Assembly: GCA_029265355.1 (NCBI GenBank)
Contig: JAJUJL010000002.1
Span: 124,001-188,000 of the forward strand
Reading direction: 5' to 3'
Source: Chloroflexota bacterium
Lineage (GTDB): Bacteria; Chloroflexota; Anaerolineae; Anaerolineales; UBA4823
DNA length: 64,000 bases
Under the pieces are notes generated by a model, which worked only from the letters and a program-made list of their open reading frames with translations, did not search any database and was not told where the DNA came from. Shown here piece by piece: positions 35,677-44,786 of this stretch (positions within the stretch are counted from its first letter, which is position 1; the number at the start of each line of letters is the position of its first letter). The position numbers were made by a program, and so were the translations under genes.

Positions 35677-37098
35677 TTAACCCGACGGTGTCTCTACCAC
35701 TGGGTTCGCTACCGTCACTGCCAGGTTATGAATCCAGCGTCGAGTGCGCAGGCGGTGCACGCTGAACAGCCACTTTACTAGCTCGTCTCCCAGGGCGAAT
35801 GCATAAACCCAGGCAATGGGCAATTTCAGTAAGAAGGCGGCCAGGTAGGCCATGGGTACACCAGCCAGCCACATACCGGCGCTCTCGATCAGCAAGCCAT
35901 AGCGAGTGTCGCCCCCGCTGCGAAAAGCGCCTATCAACAGCAGCATGTTGGACGAGCGCAACCACAGGGAGAAAGTAATGACCAGCAGGACCTCAAATGC
36001 ATATTGCCTGACCTGTGGGGTAACCTGGTATAGAGCAAAGACCGGTTTGGCGACGACCTGCAGCAATGCCCCAACGATGATTCCGCCGGAGATAGCCAAT
36101 GCCAGCGAGCGCACTGAGGTGCGGTAAGCCAATTCTTCATTACCCGAGCCGATTTGGTTGCCAACCAGGATCGCGCAGCCGTTTCCCAGGCCGATAAAAA
36201 ATACAAACGCTAACGAATCCAGGCTGATCACCATGTTGTATGCTGCGTACTCTTCGGTGCCCATACGAGCATAGATGGCGTTGTAAGTGGTTATGCCAAA
36301 CGACCAGATGAGTTCGTTGAGCGCAACGGGCAGCACCGGTCGGAGCACTTTCCAGACGAAGTCTGCCTGCAAGTCGGTTATTTCAGTGATCGAAGCTGCC
36401 AGAGGCGAACGTTGCCAGTAAACCAGGGCAAGCAGAGCGAGCATCTCCAACAATCGAGCGATGAGTATCGACCAAGCGCCGCCCAGAATACCCAGTTGCG
36501 GCAGCCCCCAGCGCCCAAAAATGAGCCCATAAGACAGAAAAACGCTCAATCCCAGCGCACCGGTGCTTACCAGCAAGGGTAAGCGCACCTCGCCGATGCT
36601 GCGCAGTACAGCCGAATATGCCAAAGTTCCTGCGCTGAACAGGAATGAAAAGCTGAAGACGCGTAAATAAGCGGCGCCCAGGGCGATCACTTCTGGATCG
36701 CGGGTGTACAGTTGCAACACAACGGCAGGTGATAGAAATGAGACCAGAAAGAAAATCAATGCCGAGGCAAGACTCAACCACAGGGATAGCCCCAAGACCC
36801 GGCGAATGTCATCCAGATTTTGTTGGCCCCAAAGCTGGGCGGTGAATATCGCGGCACCGCTGTTGAATCCAAAAAGAAGCAGTTGCAGTAAAAAGAAGAT
36901 CTGGTTTGCAAGGCCAACGGCTGCGATGGCGCTGTCTCCTAGCTGGCCAATCATAATACTGGCTGCCATACTCAGACCTGAGACGATGGCGCTTTGCATT
37001 GCAATCGGTGTGGCAAGGCGAAATATCTGGCTGAGGTAATCGTCTTTATTCAACCAATGGAGGACAGCCTTGCCATAAGCGATTAAACCGGTTGGCAT
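35677..37098 (-). CDS. MATE-family efflux transporter
   Basis: A 473-residue multidrug/toxin extrusion type membrane protein with about 12 helices in two repeats: FRLATPIAMQSAIVSGLSMAAS near residue 25 and VLPVALNELIWSFGITTYN near 265. MATE proteins use Na+ or H+ to export cationic compounds. The specificity is unknown. It stands alone, bounded by terminators at 35627-35659 and 37139-37169. Confidence 0.88.
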   Translation of the reverse strand: MPTGLIAYGKAVLHWLNKDDYLSQIFRLATPIAMQSAIVSGLSMAASIMIGQLGDSAIAAVGLANQIFFLLQLLLFGFNSGAAIFTAQLWGQQNLDDIRRVLGLSLWLSLASALIFFLVSFLSPAVVLQLYTRDPEVIALGAAYLRVFSFSFLFSAGTLAYSAVLRSIGEVRLPLLVSTGALGLSVFLSYGLIFGRWGLPQLGILGGAWSILIARLLEMLALLALVYWQRSPLAASITEITDLQADFVWKVLRPVLPVALNELIWSFGITTYNAIYARMGTEEYAAYNMVISLDSLAFVFFIGLGNGCAILVGNQIGSGNEELAYRTSVRSLALAISGGIIVGALLQVVAKPVFALYQVTPQVRQYAFEVLLVITFSLWLRSSNMLLLIGAFRSGGDTRYGLLIESAGMWLAGVPMAYLAAFLLKLPIAWVYAFALGDELVKWLFSVHRLRTRRWIHNLAVTVANPVVETPSG

Positions 37099-37138
37099 AG
37101 GCTTGATTTTACCTCACTGGTGCGTTATTTAAGGAAAA

Positions 37139-37169
37139 CAAGGGGTGCAACTATTGGGTGCACCCCTTG
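37139..37169 (-). terminator. Terminator of the FmdB-type gene
   Basis: An 11-bp perfect stem (37139-37149 with 37159-37169, loop of 9) is followed on the minus strand by TTTTCC. Confidence 0.85.
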
Positions 37170-37210
37170 CTCGCTGTTTCTTTCCGGCACACGGCCAGAT
37201 ACTAAATACC

Positions 37211-37435
37211 TCAGGTGCTGGTTTTGCAGCTCGAACCGGCGGATGTCTGCGTGCTGAATGCGCCGCTGCCCAAAGCCACTCCGCCGGCTTTCCGCGAGGC
37301 GAAGAGCGAAATTTTCTTGCGGATACTCTCACTTTTGCAGGTTGGACAGGTCAAGCCGTCAATGGCATCAGCGCTGCGCACCAGCTCTTCGAACGTTTCG
37401 CCGCAATGATCACAAAGAAATTCAAAGATGGGCAT
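37211..37435 (-). CDS. FmdB-family zinc ribbon protein
   Basis: A 74-residue protein starting MPIFEFLCDHCGETFEEL, with a CxxC at residues 8-11 and a second CPTC near 30, the zinc ribbon of the FmdB/CxxC_CXXC_SSSS family. The tail is Gly/Ser/Cys-rich and ends SSCKTST. The family is named after a putative regulator of amidase genes, but its general role is unknown. GGGAGAG precedes the start. Confidence 0.88.
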   Translation of the reverse strand: MPIFEFLCDHCGETFEELVRSADAIDGLTCPTCKSESIRKKISLFASRKAGGVALGSGAFSTQTSAGSSCKTST

Positions 37436-37615
37436 CTCAATACTCTCCCAAACAATTTTTCTTCAACGGTTGCTTTGCCAGCTATTTCACTGGGATTGCT
37501 GTCACAAAAATGTTCATGAGCACCGACGAAGCCCTGAAGTCAACCGCCATGATGATTGCCAAGTTCTTCTAAACACCTTGGGCAGTTGAATCAGCCAGCA
37601 CAAGCTGGACGCTGA

Positions 37616-38848
37616 TTAGCCACAACCACCGCCGCTGGTGCCACGCTTGAATTCCAGCTTGATCTTGGGGGTGTATTCGATGTTATACTCACCTGGCAGT
37701 GGATCTGAGGCGTGATAAGCGGCTCCAAGGGCTGCATAAAACTCATAGCGTAACATATCATCCCCAGGTGAGGTGGCCAGGGGATGGATGCGCGAATCTT
37801 CTGCCCCAAACACTGCAATCCAATTGTTGATGCCTCCCTCCAAGATATACACATTGGGCACGCTCTCAGCGACCAGTATCTTCCAGGCTTGAGTGGCAGC
37901 GGTTTCATCGTTGCTCATCACGACGAAGATCGTGTTTTTTGGTTCCAGGTGTAACTCTGGGATCAAGCCGGGCAGTTCATCAAGCGACACCCTGCGGGAG
38001 TCGGCGATGTGAAAGAGATTGTAGTCGACCTCGGAGCGCACATCCAGCATGATTGTGTTGAGCTTATGATCATGAAGGGTTGCCAGAAGCTCGCCGGGGT
38101 GGATTTGGACTTCACGGGCATTCAACAGCAGTTCTTTCTCAGCCGCGATGCGATTCCATTTATCGGTTGTATCCGGCTGACCGATGATCATCACACCCAG
38201 AGCGGCTACCAGCAACGCTCCGGCAGCATAATAGCGTCCTTTCGGAGCCTGCTTAAGGTCGACTTTTCCAAAAATGCGCTCAAGCTGTTCGCCGCCCCAG
38301 AACATAAACAGCGCCATGAGCACAACCAATACCACCACTACGCCAGCCGGTAAACCCAGCCAATCCATGAGCGTGAATCGGCCCATATAGGATGAATTGA
38401 AAAAGATGGCATACTTGTCGACGGTTTCACCGAACAGGAATATACCAAACAAACCACCCAGGGCAAAGAGAATGCCATCCAGGCGAGCCACTGCTGCGGC
38501 GACCAGCGAGGTTCCAGGACAAAAACCACCGATGATGAAACCCACGCCCATGATCAAGCCGCCGACAATCCCGGGCCACAAGTAAGTCGGGTTTACCCAG
38601 ATCAGGTTGTAATCCAGCAGACCCAGGCTGGAAGCGGCAAAAATAAGCACCATAGCCACTACGATGGCCGTGAACATGACCTTCAAGACGGTCAGATCTT
38701 TGAGGTAGAACTGAGCAGCCAGCTTGGGAGAATTGGCGAAGCCGGAAATTTCCAGAGCATAGCCAAAGCCAAAGCCAATCAACACATAGAGCAGGTTGAC
38801 ACCTATCGGTTGCAGCAGTTGGTTTAAGTTAAGGGGAAACGGCGCCAT
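37616..38848 (-). CDS. YeeE/YedE-type sulfur transporter half fused to a cysteine-less rhodanese domain
   Basis: A 410-residue fusion. Residues 1-215 have about six helices with the family motif GGFCPGTSLVAAAVAR, whose Cys is the expected sulfur-passing residue of YeeE/YedE thiosulfate permeases. Residues about 250-365 are a rhodanese fold (IMLDVRSEVDYNLFHIADSRRV, VYILEGGINNWI), but the active-site loop reads VVMSNDETAA, so the catalytic cysteine is missing. The chain ends SGGGCG, giving a terminal cysteine that might substitute (inference). It lies 18 nt after the other YeeE/YedE half on the same strand. Confidence 0.87.
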   Translation of the reverse strand: MAPFPLNLNQLLQPIGVNLLYVLIGFGFGYALEISGFANSPKLAAQFYLKDLTVLKVMFTAIVVAMVLIFAASSLGLLDYNLIWVNPTYLWPGIVGGLIMGVGFIIGGFCPGTSLVAAAVARLDGILFALGGLFGIFLFGETVDKYAIFFNSSYMGRFTLMDWLGLPAGVVVVLVVLMALFMFWGGEQLERIFGKVDLKQAPKGRYYAAGALLVAALGVMIIGQPDTTDKWNRIAAEKELLLNAREVQIHPGELLATLHDHKLNTIMLDVRSEVDYNLFHIADSRRVSLDELPGLIPELHLEPKNTIFVVMSNDETAATQAWKILVAESVPNVYILEGGINNWIAVFGAEDSRIHPLATSPGDDMLRYEFYAALGAAYHASDPLPGEYNIEYTPKIKLEFKRGTSGGGCG

Positions 38849-38866
38849 TGCATCGTGCTCCTTTCA

Positions 38867-39451
38867 TCAATTCCACAGCTTACGAACGAAATAGGCGAGG
38901 GCGTATCCCCCACCAAACACGGCGAACATGAAAGCCCAGCTTCCGACAGACAGCACCGCACCGCCAGACAATGCCTGTCCGGACGTGCAACCGCGAGCCA
39001 GGCGCGCGCCATAACCCATGATTGCGCCTCCGACGAAAGCCCAAAACCAACGCTGGCGATTCGAAATGTTAGGGCCTTTGCCGGTGGTGAATTTCACTCG
39101 ACCGTTCAGCCACCCGGAAGTGAAACCGCCAATCAGGGTGCCAATGGCAATGAACACAACCCAGTTATCCAGCGGATTCTTTTCTCCGCCTGCCATGCTC
39201 AGTAAGTAGGGCACACGGTCGATGTGTTCGGGCGCGACCAGGTCTTCGAAATAGACGACAATGCGATTCAGCCCGCCCGAAGCGCCCAGTCCATTGCCGG
39301 TCAGGAAGAACGCCAGGAAGAGGATGACGCCCAGGATCGCGCCTCCGAAGTAGGGGTTGACGTAGGGCTTCTCTGCGCGCCGGGCAAAGACGGCAGCCAG
39401 GGAGAATTTCCGATTTTCCACTTTAGCTTGTGTTCGAGTGAGCGTGCTCAT
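38867..39451 (-). CDS. YeeE/YedE-family membrane protein (sulfur transport half)
   Basis: A 194-residue protein with four helices. The second half has GAIMGYGARLARGCTSGQALSGGAVL, the conserved cysteine motif of YeeE/YedE proteins that import thiosulfate or related sulfur compounds. It is a half-size unit, so with the next gene it would make a complete two-half transporter like the PmpA/PmpB pairs found with sulfide-responsive ArsR regulators. Its ATG overlaps the cytochrome fusion stop by 4 nt. Confidence 0.87.
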   Translation of the reverse strand: MSTLTRTQAKVENRKFSLAAVFARRAEKPYVNPYFGGAILGVILFLAFFLTGNGLGASGGLNRIVVYFEDLVAPEHIDRVPYLLSMAGGEKNPLDNWVVFIAIGTLIGGFTSGWLNGRVKFTTGKGPNISNRQRWFWAFVGGAIMGYGARLARGCTSGQALSGGAVLSVGSWAFMFAVFGGGYALAYFVRKLWN

Positions 39452-42213
39452 GCTTCTACGGTCTCCTCAACAGGGTGATAGACTTCCACCTCATCCCAGC
39501 CCATCATCATGGCTTTGATTGCCGCGAGGGGCTCGTGACCGGTGGTGGTCAGGTACACGTGTCCAACGATGAAAGATGCAAACAGCCAGGCGATCAAGCT
39601 GTGGAAAGGCGCCAGGAATGGTAGGCCTCCCAAGCGGGCAGCCACATCAGGCCAATGCTGCACTCCCCACATCAGTGCGCCGGTGACCACCTGGAGCGGT
39701 AAGAGAACATTCAATATCCCGAAATAGGTGACCTGCTGGAGTGGATTGAGCTTCTTTTCGGGTGTTTTCTCGAAAGGATGTTCGGCCCCCTTGAAAATCC
39801 CTCTCAGGTAATACAGGGCTTGCTGAATCGCCTGATCCATAAAACCATACGGGCGGGGGATATACTGGCGGATTTCACCGCTCACCAGATGGTAGAAAAG
39901 GGAGAGCGCCGCATTCACCAGCAGAATCACTGCCAGGATATTGTGCACGATGACCACGCCGGAGAAGCTGAAGATGCCAAAAGTCGCCGGTTTGTGGATG
40001 ATCAGGCCGGTGAACAGCAGCAGTATGATGGTAAAAGTTTGCAGCCAGTGCCAGAGGCGTTCATAGACGGTGTACATGTACACGGTTTTTAGCTCTGGCG
40101 TGTGGCGAGGCCGTTTCAGGCTGGTATAGAAGCGCAACCCGCCGTGGGCTGTGATGCCCAGTAAAGTGCCCATGAAAAATAGGGATCCCAACAAGTCAAC
40201 CCAAGCTACAGCATTATGGCCGAAGATATAGACACCCTCCTGGCTGGTATCCGGCTGGTAGATCAACTCACCATTCTCGAGCAGCAGGATATCACCGCTA
40301 GCCTGGGTATTGGTGGATTGAACGAATTCAGGCATCACATTGCCGGGCACATAGCTAGCCAGGGTGAAAGGTTGGGTGAGGCGCGAATCGTTTGTGTGGC
40401 AGGCGCGGCAGTCTTTGGTTGCCCAATCGCCGGCAGCCACAGTGTGATTGATGCTGTAAGGTTGCACCTCGCCGACGATGCGAGGATTGTCTAATCCCAA
40501 GGTTTGCAACCGGTTGGAAATTAATGTCTCTTTTTCCGGGGTATCGATGCGAAGTTCAACCGGGTTCAACTCGCCATCACCATCCTGGTCGAAGAGCGCC
40601 AGGACTTCGGGAGCGTACTCATCCCCTACCAGCCAGGCAGCCATGAGGTCTATCTGACGTACCGGGCGAGCCGGCTCGCCGTAGACCCAAAACCAGGACG
40701 TGATCAGGTTGTAAGGGGCGAGCTGAACATTACCATCAATGTTCTTGCGCGGCAAGATAACGGGTTCGAATCCCTTGATCAGGGCTTTCAGGGATCCGCT
40801 TTCGCCTTCGACGCCGCGGCAGGCAGTGCTGGCGTGCCCGTCTGTTCTTACAACCGTCCAGTCAAACTGCTGGTAGGCGGTAGAGTAAATCTTCTGCACA
40901 TGGCAGGTTTCGCAGCTCAAGGCGCGCACGTGGCTTTCTTTATATGGCAGCCAATCGTGAGTATTCTCGATACTGTGGCAGGACTCGCATGAGCGCATCG
41001 TGCCTTTGAGCTCCGGCGCTACGGTGCTTTGCGCAGATTGTCCACGGGCAAATTGATGAAGCGGTTGGTACAGATACTCGCCCAGTTCCAGCCGGCGAGG
41101 ATCGAAGGTCAGGTAATCCGGCTGGCTGTTAGCGTCGGCCTGGTAATACACCGGGTTATTCAAGGAAAAGTGGCAATCTGTGCAGGTCACCTGTCGTTCG
41201 GCATGAATATCCCAACTGCGATCCAGGCTTACCTTATTGGCCAGGTTCATACCCGAATCAGCCATGCGTTGTGGCGAGATGATCTGACCGCTGGTTTGAG
41301 TGCGATATTGATCCGGTTTGCAGCCGGTGGTCAACAATGGATCCTGCAAGTCATCGTGCACCAATCCATGACACAAACCACAGTTTTCGTTGGTTGGATC
41401 TTGAATGGTGACGTACTCACTTTTCAGCTTGCCATCTTTATCGAAAGCTTCAGCATTCCAGGTATAGGTAGCGCCTTGCTGCTCCACCAGGCCGCTGCCC
41501 AGCAAAGTGGCGGTGTTGGCCCAGCGAAATAATCCATCCCTCAGCGCCTGAGCTCGAGCGGCAGCGTTTGGCTCGGGGATATGGCATAGGAAGCAGTTCA
41601 TCTCCACAACCCCCGATTCACTCCAGTTCCAGGGCACCGCCTGACCGGTGCGCGCATCGAGAATGCTGGCCTCTGGATTTGACGCCGAAGGTGACAGGTT
41701 TAACAGGGAAGCCTGGTTGCGGTCCCGCACCGCTGGTCCACCGCCCACGTGGCGTATGCCCTGGGTCATGATCCACTCTGCGGTGCTCAGATCCAAGCGT
41801 TCATCGCCTGGAGGCGTCAGATAGCGATAAAAAAGCGGATTCCACTTACCAAAGTAGCCCGTACTGGTATCCCACTCACGAAAGCCATCTTTCTGACCGG
41901 GCGAGAACATCTCGTCCAACCCCACCCAGGCGTGATAGCTGTGCTGCTCGATGAAATCTGTGTCGTGGCAGGTTCCACATGTTTTCATCGTCGAGACTGG
42001 TTTGCCGCTCAGGAGCACATTTTGACCTGCTTCATCCAGGATTTCAAAGGTAGGATGCAGCGGAGAGGTTGGCGGGTTATCAACCTGAGCAGGGCTGGCA
42101 AATACTGCCTGGTGGTTAAGCAGCGCAGTTGCTAACAGGATGCTCCCGAAGGCGAGCAAAACAAGCGATGTTCTCCGAAAGTTGATTCTCTTGAAGTAAG
42201 CGTGTTGGAACAT
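39448..42213 (-). CDS. Heptaheme cytochrome c fused to a cytochrome b561-type membrane domain
   Basis: A 921-residue protein. A signal segment (about 15-40) precedes an exported domain with seven CXXCH motifs near residues 79, 207, 278, 344, 409, 434 and 602. A calcium-binding-like EF-hand loop (FDQDGDGELNP, about 541-551) lies between hemes 6 and 7. From about 668 to 905 there are five or six helices with YERLWHWLQTF and HNILAVILL, the fold of b-type subunits of thiosulfate/formate enzymes, with His ligands for two hemes b. It begins 3 nt after the octaheme gene. It probably links the octaheme enzyme to the quinone pool (inference). Confidence 0.85.
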   Translation of the reverse strand: MFQHAYFKRINFRRTSLVLLAFGSILLATALLNHQAVFASPAQVDNPPTSPLHPTFEILDEAGQNVLLSGKPVSTMKTCGTCHDTDFIEQHSYHAWVGLDEMFSPGQKDGFREWDTSTGYFGKWNPLFYRYLTPPGDERLDLSTAEWIMTQGIRHVGGGPAVRDRNQASLLNLSPSASNPEASILDARTGQAVPWNWSESGVVEMNCFLCHIPEPNAAARAQALRDGLFRWANTATLLGSGLVEQQGATYTWNAEAFDKDGKLKSEYVTIQDPTNENCGLCHGLVHDDLQDPLLTTGCKPDQYRTQTSGQIISPQRMADSGMNLANKVSLDRSWDIHAERQVTCTDCHFSLNNPVYYQADANSQPDYLTFDPRRLELGEYLYQPLHQFARGQSAQSTVAPELKGTMRSCESCHSIENTHDWLPYKESHVRALSCETCHVQKIYSTAYQQFDWTVVRTDGHASTACRGVEGESGSLKALIKGFEPVILPRKNIDGNVQLAPYNLITSWFWVYGEPARPVRQIDLMAAWLVGDEYAPEVLALFDQDGDGELNPVELRIDTPEKETLISNRLQTLGLDNPRIVGEVQPYSINHTVAAGDWATKDCRACHTNDSRLTQPFTLASYVPGNVMPEFVQSTNTQASGDILLLENGELIYQPDTSQEGVYIFGHNAVAWVDLLGSLFFMGTLLGITAHGGLRFYTSLKRPRHTPELKTVYMYTVYERLWHWLQTFTIILLLFTGLIIHKPATFGIFSFSGVVIVHNILAVILLVNAALSLFYHLVSGEIRQYIPRPYGFMDQAIQQALYYLRGIFKGAEHPFEKTPEKKLNPLQQVTYFGILNVLLPLQVVTGALMWGVQHWPDVAARLGGLPFLAPFHSLIAWLFASFIVGHVYLTTTGHEPLAAIKAMMMGWDEVEVYHPVEETVEA

Positions 42214-42216
42214 GTC

Positions 42217-43671
42217 TCATTTTCCTGCACTGATGGTTAATCCGGTGTTGAGGTCACGACCGCCCCACTCAAGGGGATCGCCTGGGTAACCGAGAGCCTG
42301 CCAATCGAGACGGCCATTCGGACCATGGCAAGATTCGCACTGTAGAGCGCGTTCCTTCGGGGCAACGAGGTGCGTGATTGGCCAGTACATCTCAGTCTCG
42401 GCGAAGCCGTATTGGCCGCTGAACTCGATCCCGATGGCTTTCGATCCAGCCTCGAGGGCGCTTTTCCAATCGAAGGTGGTCCAGAAGCCGCCCTCGCCAA
42501 CCGTCTTGGGCTGGAGCAAGTAGTTGTACACCGTATCGTAAGGCTGCCTGGCGCGGTGGACTTTGAAGGGAAAGATCTTGGCGTTGGGATCATGGATATC
42601 CCCAGCGATCTGGTTGATGACTGTTGGCTTAGAAGGATCGATGATGTCGCCAACAATGTAACGGGTTTCCATACCGCTGAACCAGTAATACTCCGGGACC
42701 AGATTTTTCTCGTAAATAAATGATCCCTTGATCTTGAGGTATTCATGAGGGTCTTCTGGAAGATCCTGACCGGCGGTTGACCAATCCCAGTCAACCTTGG
42801 TGGGATCCTTGATCGCCCCATAAGGGATGTGGCAAGTCTGGCAAGCCACCGAAGAAGTGTGGTTATTGAGGCGCTCATCCGCATGAGGGGTGGCGATGTG
42901 GCAGTCAGTGCAATAAATCTGGTTTTCGAGGGTAATGCTGGTCGATAAGGCGCGTCCGCTGACCAGATGGTCTTTCGTTTGGTGACAGTCGATGCAGATG
43001 AAATTATTCTTGCCCATGTGGACATCCAACTCGTCCGTGGGATTGTACAAATGTTCGTCCAAATCGGCGTGTTTTACGCCATTGCCACCGCCGCCATCGA
43101 AATGGCAACTGCCACAGTTATCTCGAGAAGGAGTCGTAACGCTTTGAGCAGCGGCTGCCAAATCCACGCCTTCAGCGGGTAAGCCGCTTTTTGATTTCAC
43201 ATAAAGACCCGAAGAGTCATGACATACCAGGCAGTCAACGAGCTCCTGGTTTGTGAAATCGAAGCTCTCATCCGACCACCCATACCCGGCGTGGCAAGTG
43301 GTGCACCCGGGCCAGTTAGAGCGTATACCCAGGCAGAAGTTGTTGAGCGAGTTCTTCTTTCCGATGGTGACCGGTTCAGATCGGCCGGGAAGCATAACCG
43401 GATCGCTTTCCCAGGTCCAGTGAGTAGTTTTCATCAGGTCGGAAGCGGCATCGGGATGGCATTCGAGGCAAGCCCGAGTTACGTCGGATGGATTCTCGAA
43501 AGGCCCTGGCAGCAAAGCAGTATGATCAGTGTGCGGTGGCCTCACCGGTACGTGCGCCCAAGGATCATCTTTTGGTGCAGTGTCCTTCGGCCAAAAGATG
43601 ACCAGGGGGATAGTGATGATTGCCAGCGTCACGACCAAGCCAACAACCCAAATGAAACGAAAGTTTTTCAT
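42217..43671 (-). CDS. Octaheme c-type cytochrome, tetrathionate reductase (OTR) family
   Basis: A 484-residue protein anchored by one N-terminal helix (residues 8-27). Eight CXXCH motifs: CLECH (68), CTTCH, CLVCH, CGSCH, CIDCH, CTDCH, CQTCH and CESCH (about 450). The blocks HPDAASDLMKTTHWTWES, CTTCHAGYGW and the VGDIIDPSKPTVINQIAGD region match octaheme cytochromes of the Shewanella OTR type. OTR reduces tetrathionate, and also nitrite and hydroxylamine in vitro, so the physiological substrate is open. The sulfur neighbours (YeeE/YedE, ArsR) favour tetrathionate or another polythionate. Confidence 0.88.
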   Translation of the reverse strand: MKNFRFIWVVGLVVTLAIITIPLVIFWPKDTAPKDDPWAHVPVRPPHTDHTALLPGPFENPSDVTRACLECHPDAASDLMKTTHWTWESDPVMLPGRSEPVTIGKKNSLNNFCLGIRSNWPGCTTCHAGYGWSDESFDFTNQELVDCLVCHDSSGLYVKSKSGLPAEGVDLAAAAQSVTTPSRDNCGSCHFDGGGGNGVKHADLDEHLYNPTDELDVHMGKNNFICIDCHQTKDHLVSGRALSTSITLENQIYCTDCHIATPHADERLNNHTSSVACQTCHIPYGAIKDPTKVDWDWSTAGQDLPEDPHEYLKIKGSFIYEKNLVPEYYWFSGMETRYIVGDIIDPSKPTVINQIAGDIHDPNAKIFPFKVHRARQPYDTVYNYLLQPKTVGEGGFWTTFDWKSALEAGSKAIGIEFSGQYGFAETEMYWPITHLVAPKERALQCESCHGPNGRLDWQALGYPGDPLEWGGRDLNTGLTISAGK

Positions 43672-43713
43672 ATTTTCAGCCTTCTCTTCGAAAATTTGGA
43701 TTTCAGGATGTTG

Positions 43714-44055
43714 TCAATCAATTGAAGGATCGCCAATCAGGCTGGCGCGATAGTGTATCCGGTCGCGGAGCACTCCGCGGAGCAGATCCAATGCCTGGAT
43801 CAAGCGGTCATCGGTCAAGCGATACTCAACACAGGCGCCATTACGCACGGCTCTCACAAGGCCGCGCTCCCGAAGCACTTTCAGATGGCGAGAGGCAGCG
43901 GGTTGGCTGATGCCGACCTGGTTTGCCAGGTCGCTGACGTTGAGGGTATTTTCCGACATGGCATACAGCATCAAAATACGGCGCGGATCCGCCAAGGCCG
44001 AGCAGATGTCAGCATGCAGTTCGGTGATTTCCTGAGAAAGAAAGGCGTTATCCAT
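43714..44055 (-). CDS. ArsR-family transcriptional regulator 1
   Basis: A 113-residue winged-helix regulator: ALADPRRILMLYAM, the HTH LANQVGISQPAASRHLKVL and the wing VRNGACVEYRLTDD. It is closely similar to the regulator at 47158. Cysteines lie at the start of the core helix (ICSALADPRR) and in the wing (GAC), so thiol-based sensing of sulfide or polysulfide is possible, though the positions differ from the BigR/SqrR pair as I recall it. It is the first gene of the octaheme operon, 42 nt before it, and is probably autoregulatory. Confidence 0.9.
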   Translation of the reverse strand: MDNAFLSQEITELHADICSALADPRRILMLYAMSENTLNVSDLANQVGISQPAASRHLKVLRERGLVRAVRNGACVEYRLTDDRLIQALDLLRGVLRDRIHYRASLIGDPSID

Positions 44056-44064
44056 AAAGAAATT

Positions 44065-44087
44065 CTATGTATTCGTATAAGTGAATA
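44065..44087. promoter_or_regulatory. Candidate ArsR operator upstream of regulator 1
   Basis: TATTC (44070-44074) and GAATA (44083-44087) form an inverted repeat with an 8-nt spacer. On the minus strand CGAATACATAG (44065-44075) resembles CGAATACTATG upstream of the second ArsR gene. It ends about 10 nt from the start codon. Confidence 0.5.
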
Positions 44088-44153
44088 AATGTATTTGTGA
44101 AGATTGTAATATTCGACCACGGTGTCCTATTAGTGTAAACTGTCACATAGAAT

Positions 44154-44169
44154 TGTGACGAATGTCACA
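44154..44169. promoter_or_regulatory. CRP/FNR-family binding site, octaheme operon
   Basis: Perfect TGTGA-N6-TCACA (44154-44158, 44165-44169), flanked as TTGTGACGAATGTCACAT. It lies about 100 nt upstream of the first ArsR gene. The reverse arrangement GTCACA-N6-TGTGAC (44142-44159) overlaps it. The motif matches the consensus of CRP and of HcpR-like regulators. Confidence 0.7.
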
Positions 44170-44189
44170 TGGTTAATCGGAGATTAATT

Positions 44190-44227
44190 AAAAAATCTCG
44201 GCTGGACAACATCGCGCCAGCCGAGAT
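44190..44227 (-). terminator. Terminator of the SQR-like/DsrE operon
   Basis: An 11-bp stem (44195-44205 with 44217-44227, loop of 11) is followed on the minus strand by six T. It lies 21 nt after the dsrE2-like stop. Confidence 0.92.
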
Positions 44228-44248
44228 CAATGAGGCGAAACTTCAGGG

Positions 44249-44758
44249 TTATATGAACAGCGTCTGTGCGCCGTCGGCAATCTCGAGAAATTCCATCGCC
44301 CCCAGAACCTCTGCGCCGTCGACCAGGTCCTGCTTGGTCAGCTTCATCATATCCATGGACATTTTGCAGCCATAGACGCAGGCGCCCGAATCCATGATCA
44401 CCTGGACAAATTCATCTACCGGCGGAAAATCCAGCTTGGCGATTTCGCGGCGCATCATCCAGGAGGCTGCAGCAGACATGCCTGGCAGCGCTCCCAACAG
44501 GGTAGGGATGTGGAACCAGGGATGCATGTTGGGGTTGCCGACGGTAGCAACGCGCAAGTGTTTGTTCTTGGATTTGGTGATGATATCTAATCCCCAGAAG
44601 GTGAAGAACACATGCGTTTCGATACCGCTCATGCGGGCAGCGTTTGCCAGAATGAGGGGCGGGTAAGCCATATCCAGCGAGCCTTTCGAAGCGATCAGGC
44701 ACAGCTTACGATGGCTGTTCCCGTTGCCGCCGAGATTGGGAAAGTTTGGAAGAGACAT
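44249..44758 (-). CDS. DsrE/DsrF/DrsH-like sulfur-relay protein (DsrE2 type)
   Basis: A 169-residue protein: KLCLIASKGSLDMAYPPLIL, then GIETHVFFTFWGLDII, and ACVYGCKMSMDMMKL, in which the cysteine after Gly aligns with the persulfide-carrying Cys of DsrE2-type proteins. These pass sulfane sulfur to TusE/DsrC-like carriers; it is encoded 28 nt after such a carrier. It probably acts at the cytoplasmic side of the membrane. Last gene of the SQR-like operon. Confidence 0.88.
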   Translation of the reverse strand: MSLPNFPNLGGNGNSHRKLCLIASKGSLDMAYPPLILANAARMSGIETHVFFTFWGLDIITKSKNKHLRVATVGNPNMHPWFHIPTLLGALPGMSAAASWMMRREIAKLDFPPVDEFVQVIMDSGACVYGCKMSMDMMKLTKQDLVDGAEVLGAMEFLEIADGAQTLFI

Positions 44759-44786
44759 CGCAACACCTCTTTATCGGAGTAGAGAA

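Noticed and set aside
41029..41532. Plus-strand ORFs of 150 or more codons inside the cytochrome genes (also 43219-43725, 51960-52562 and 58814-59551)
   Set aside because: They are antisense shadows of clear multiheme genes, lack ribosome sites and show no recognisable domains.
43714..44055. Classical arsenic-responsive ArsR
   Set aside because: No ELCVCDL-type metal motif is present and no arsenic genes are near; the neighbours are sulfur genes.
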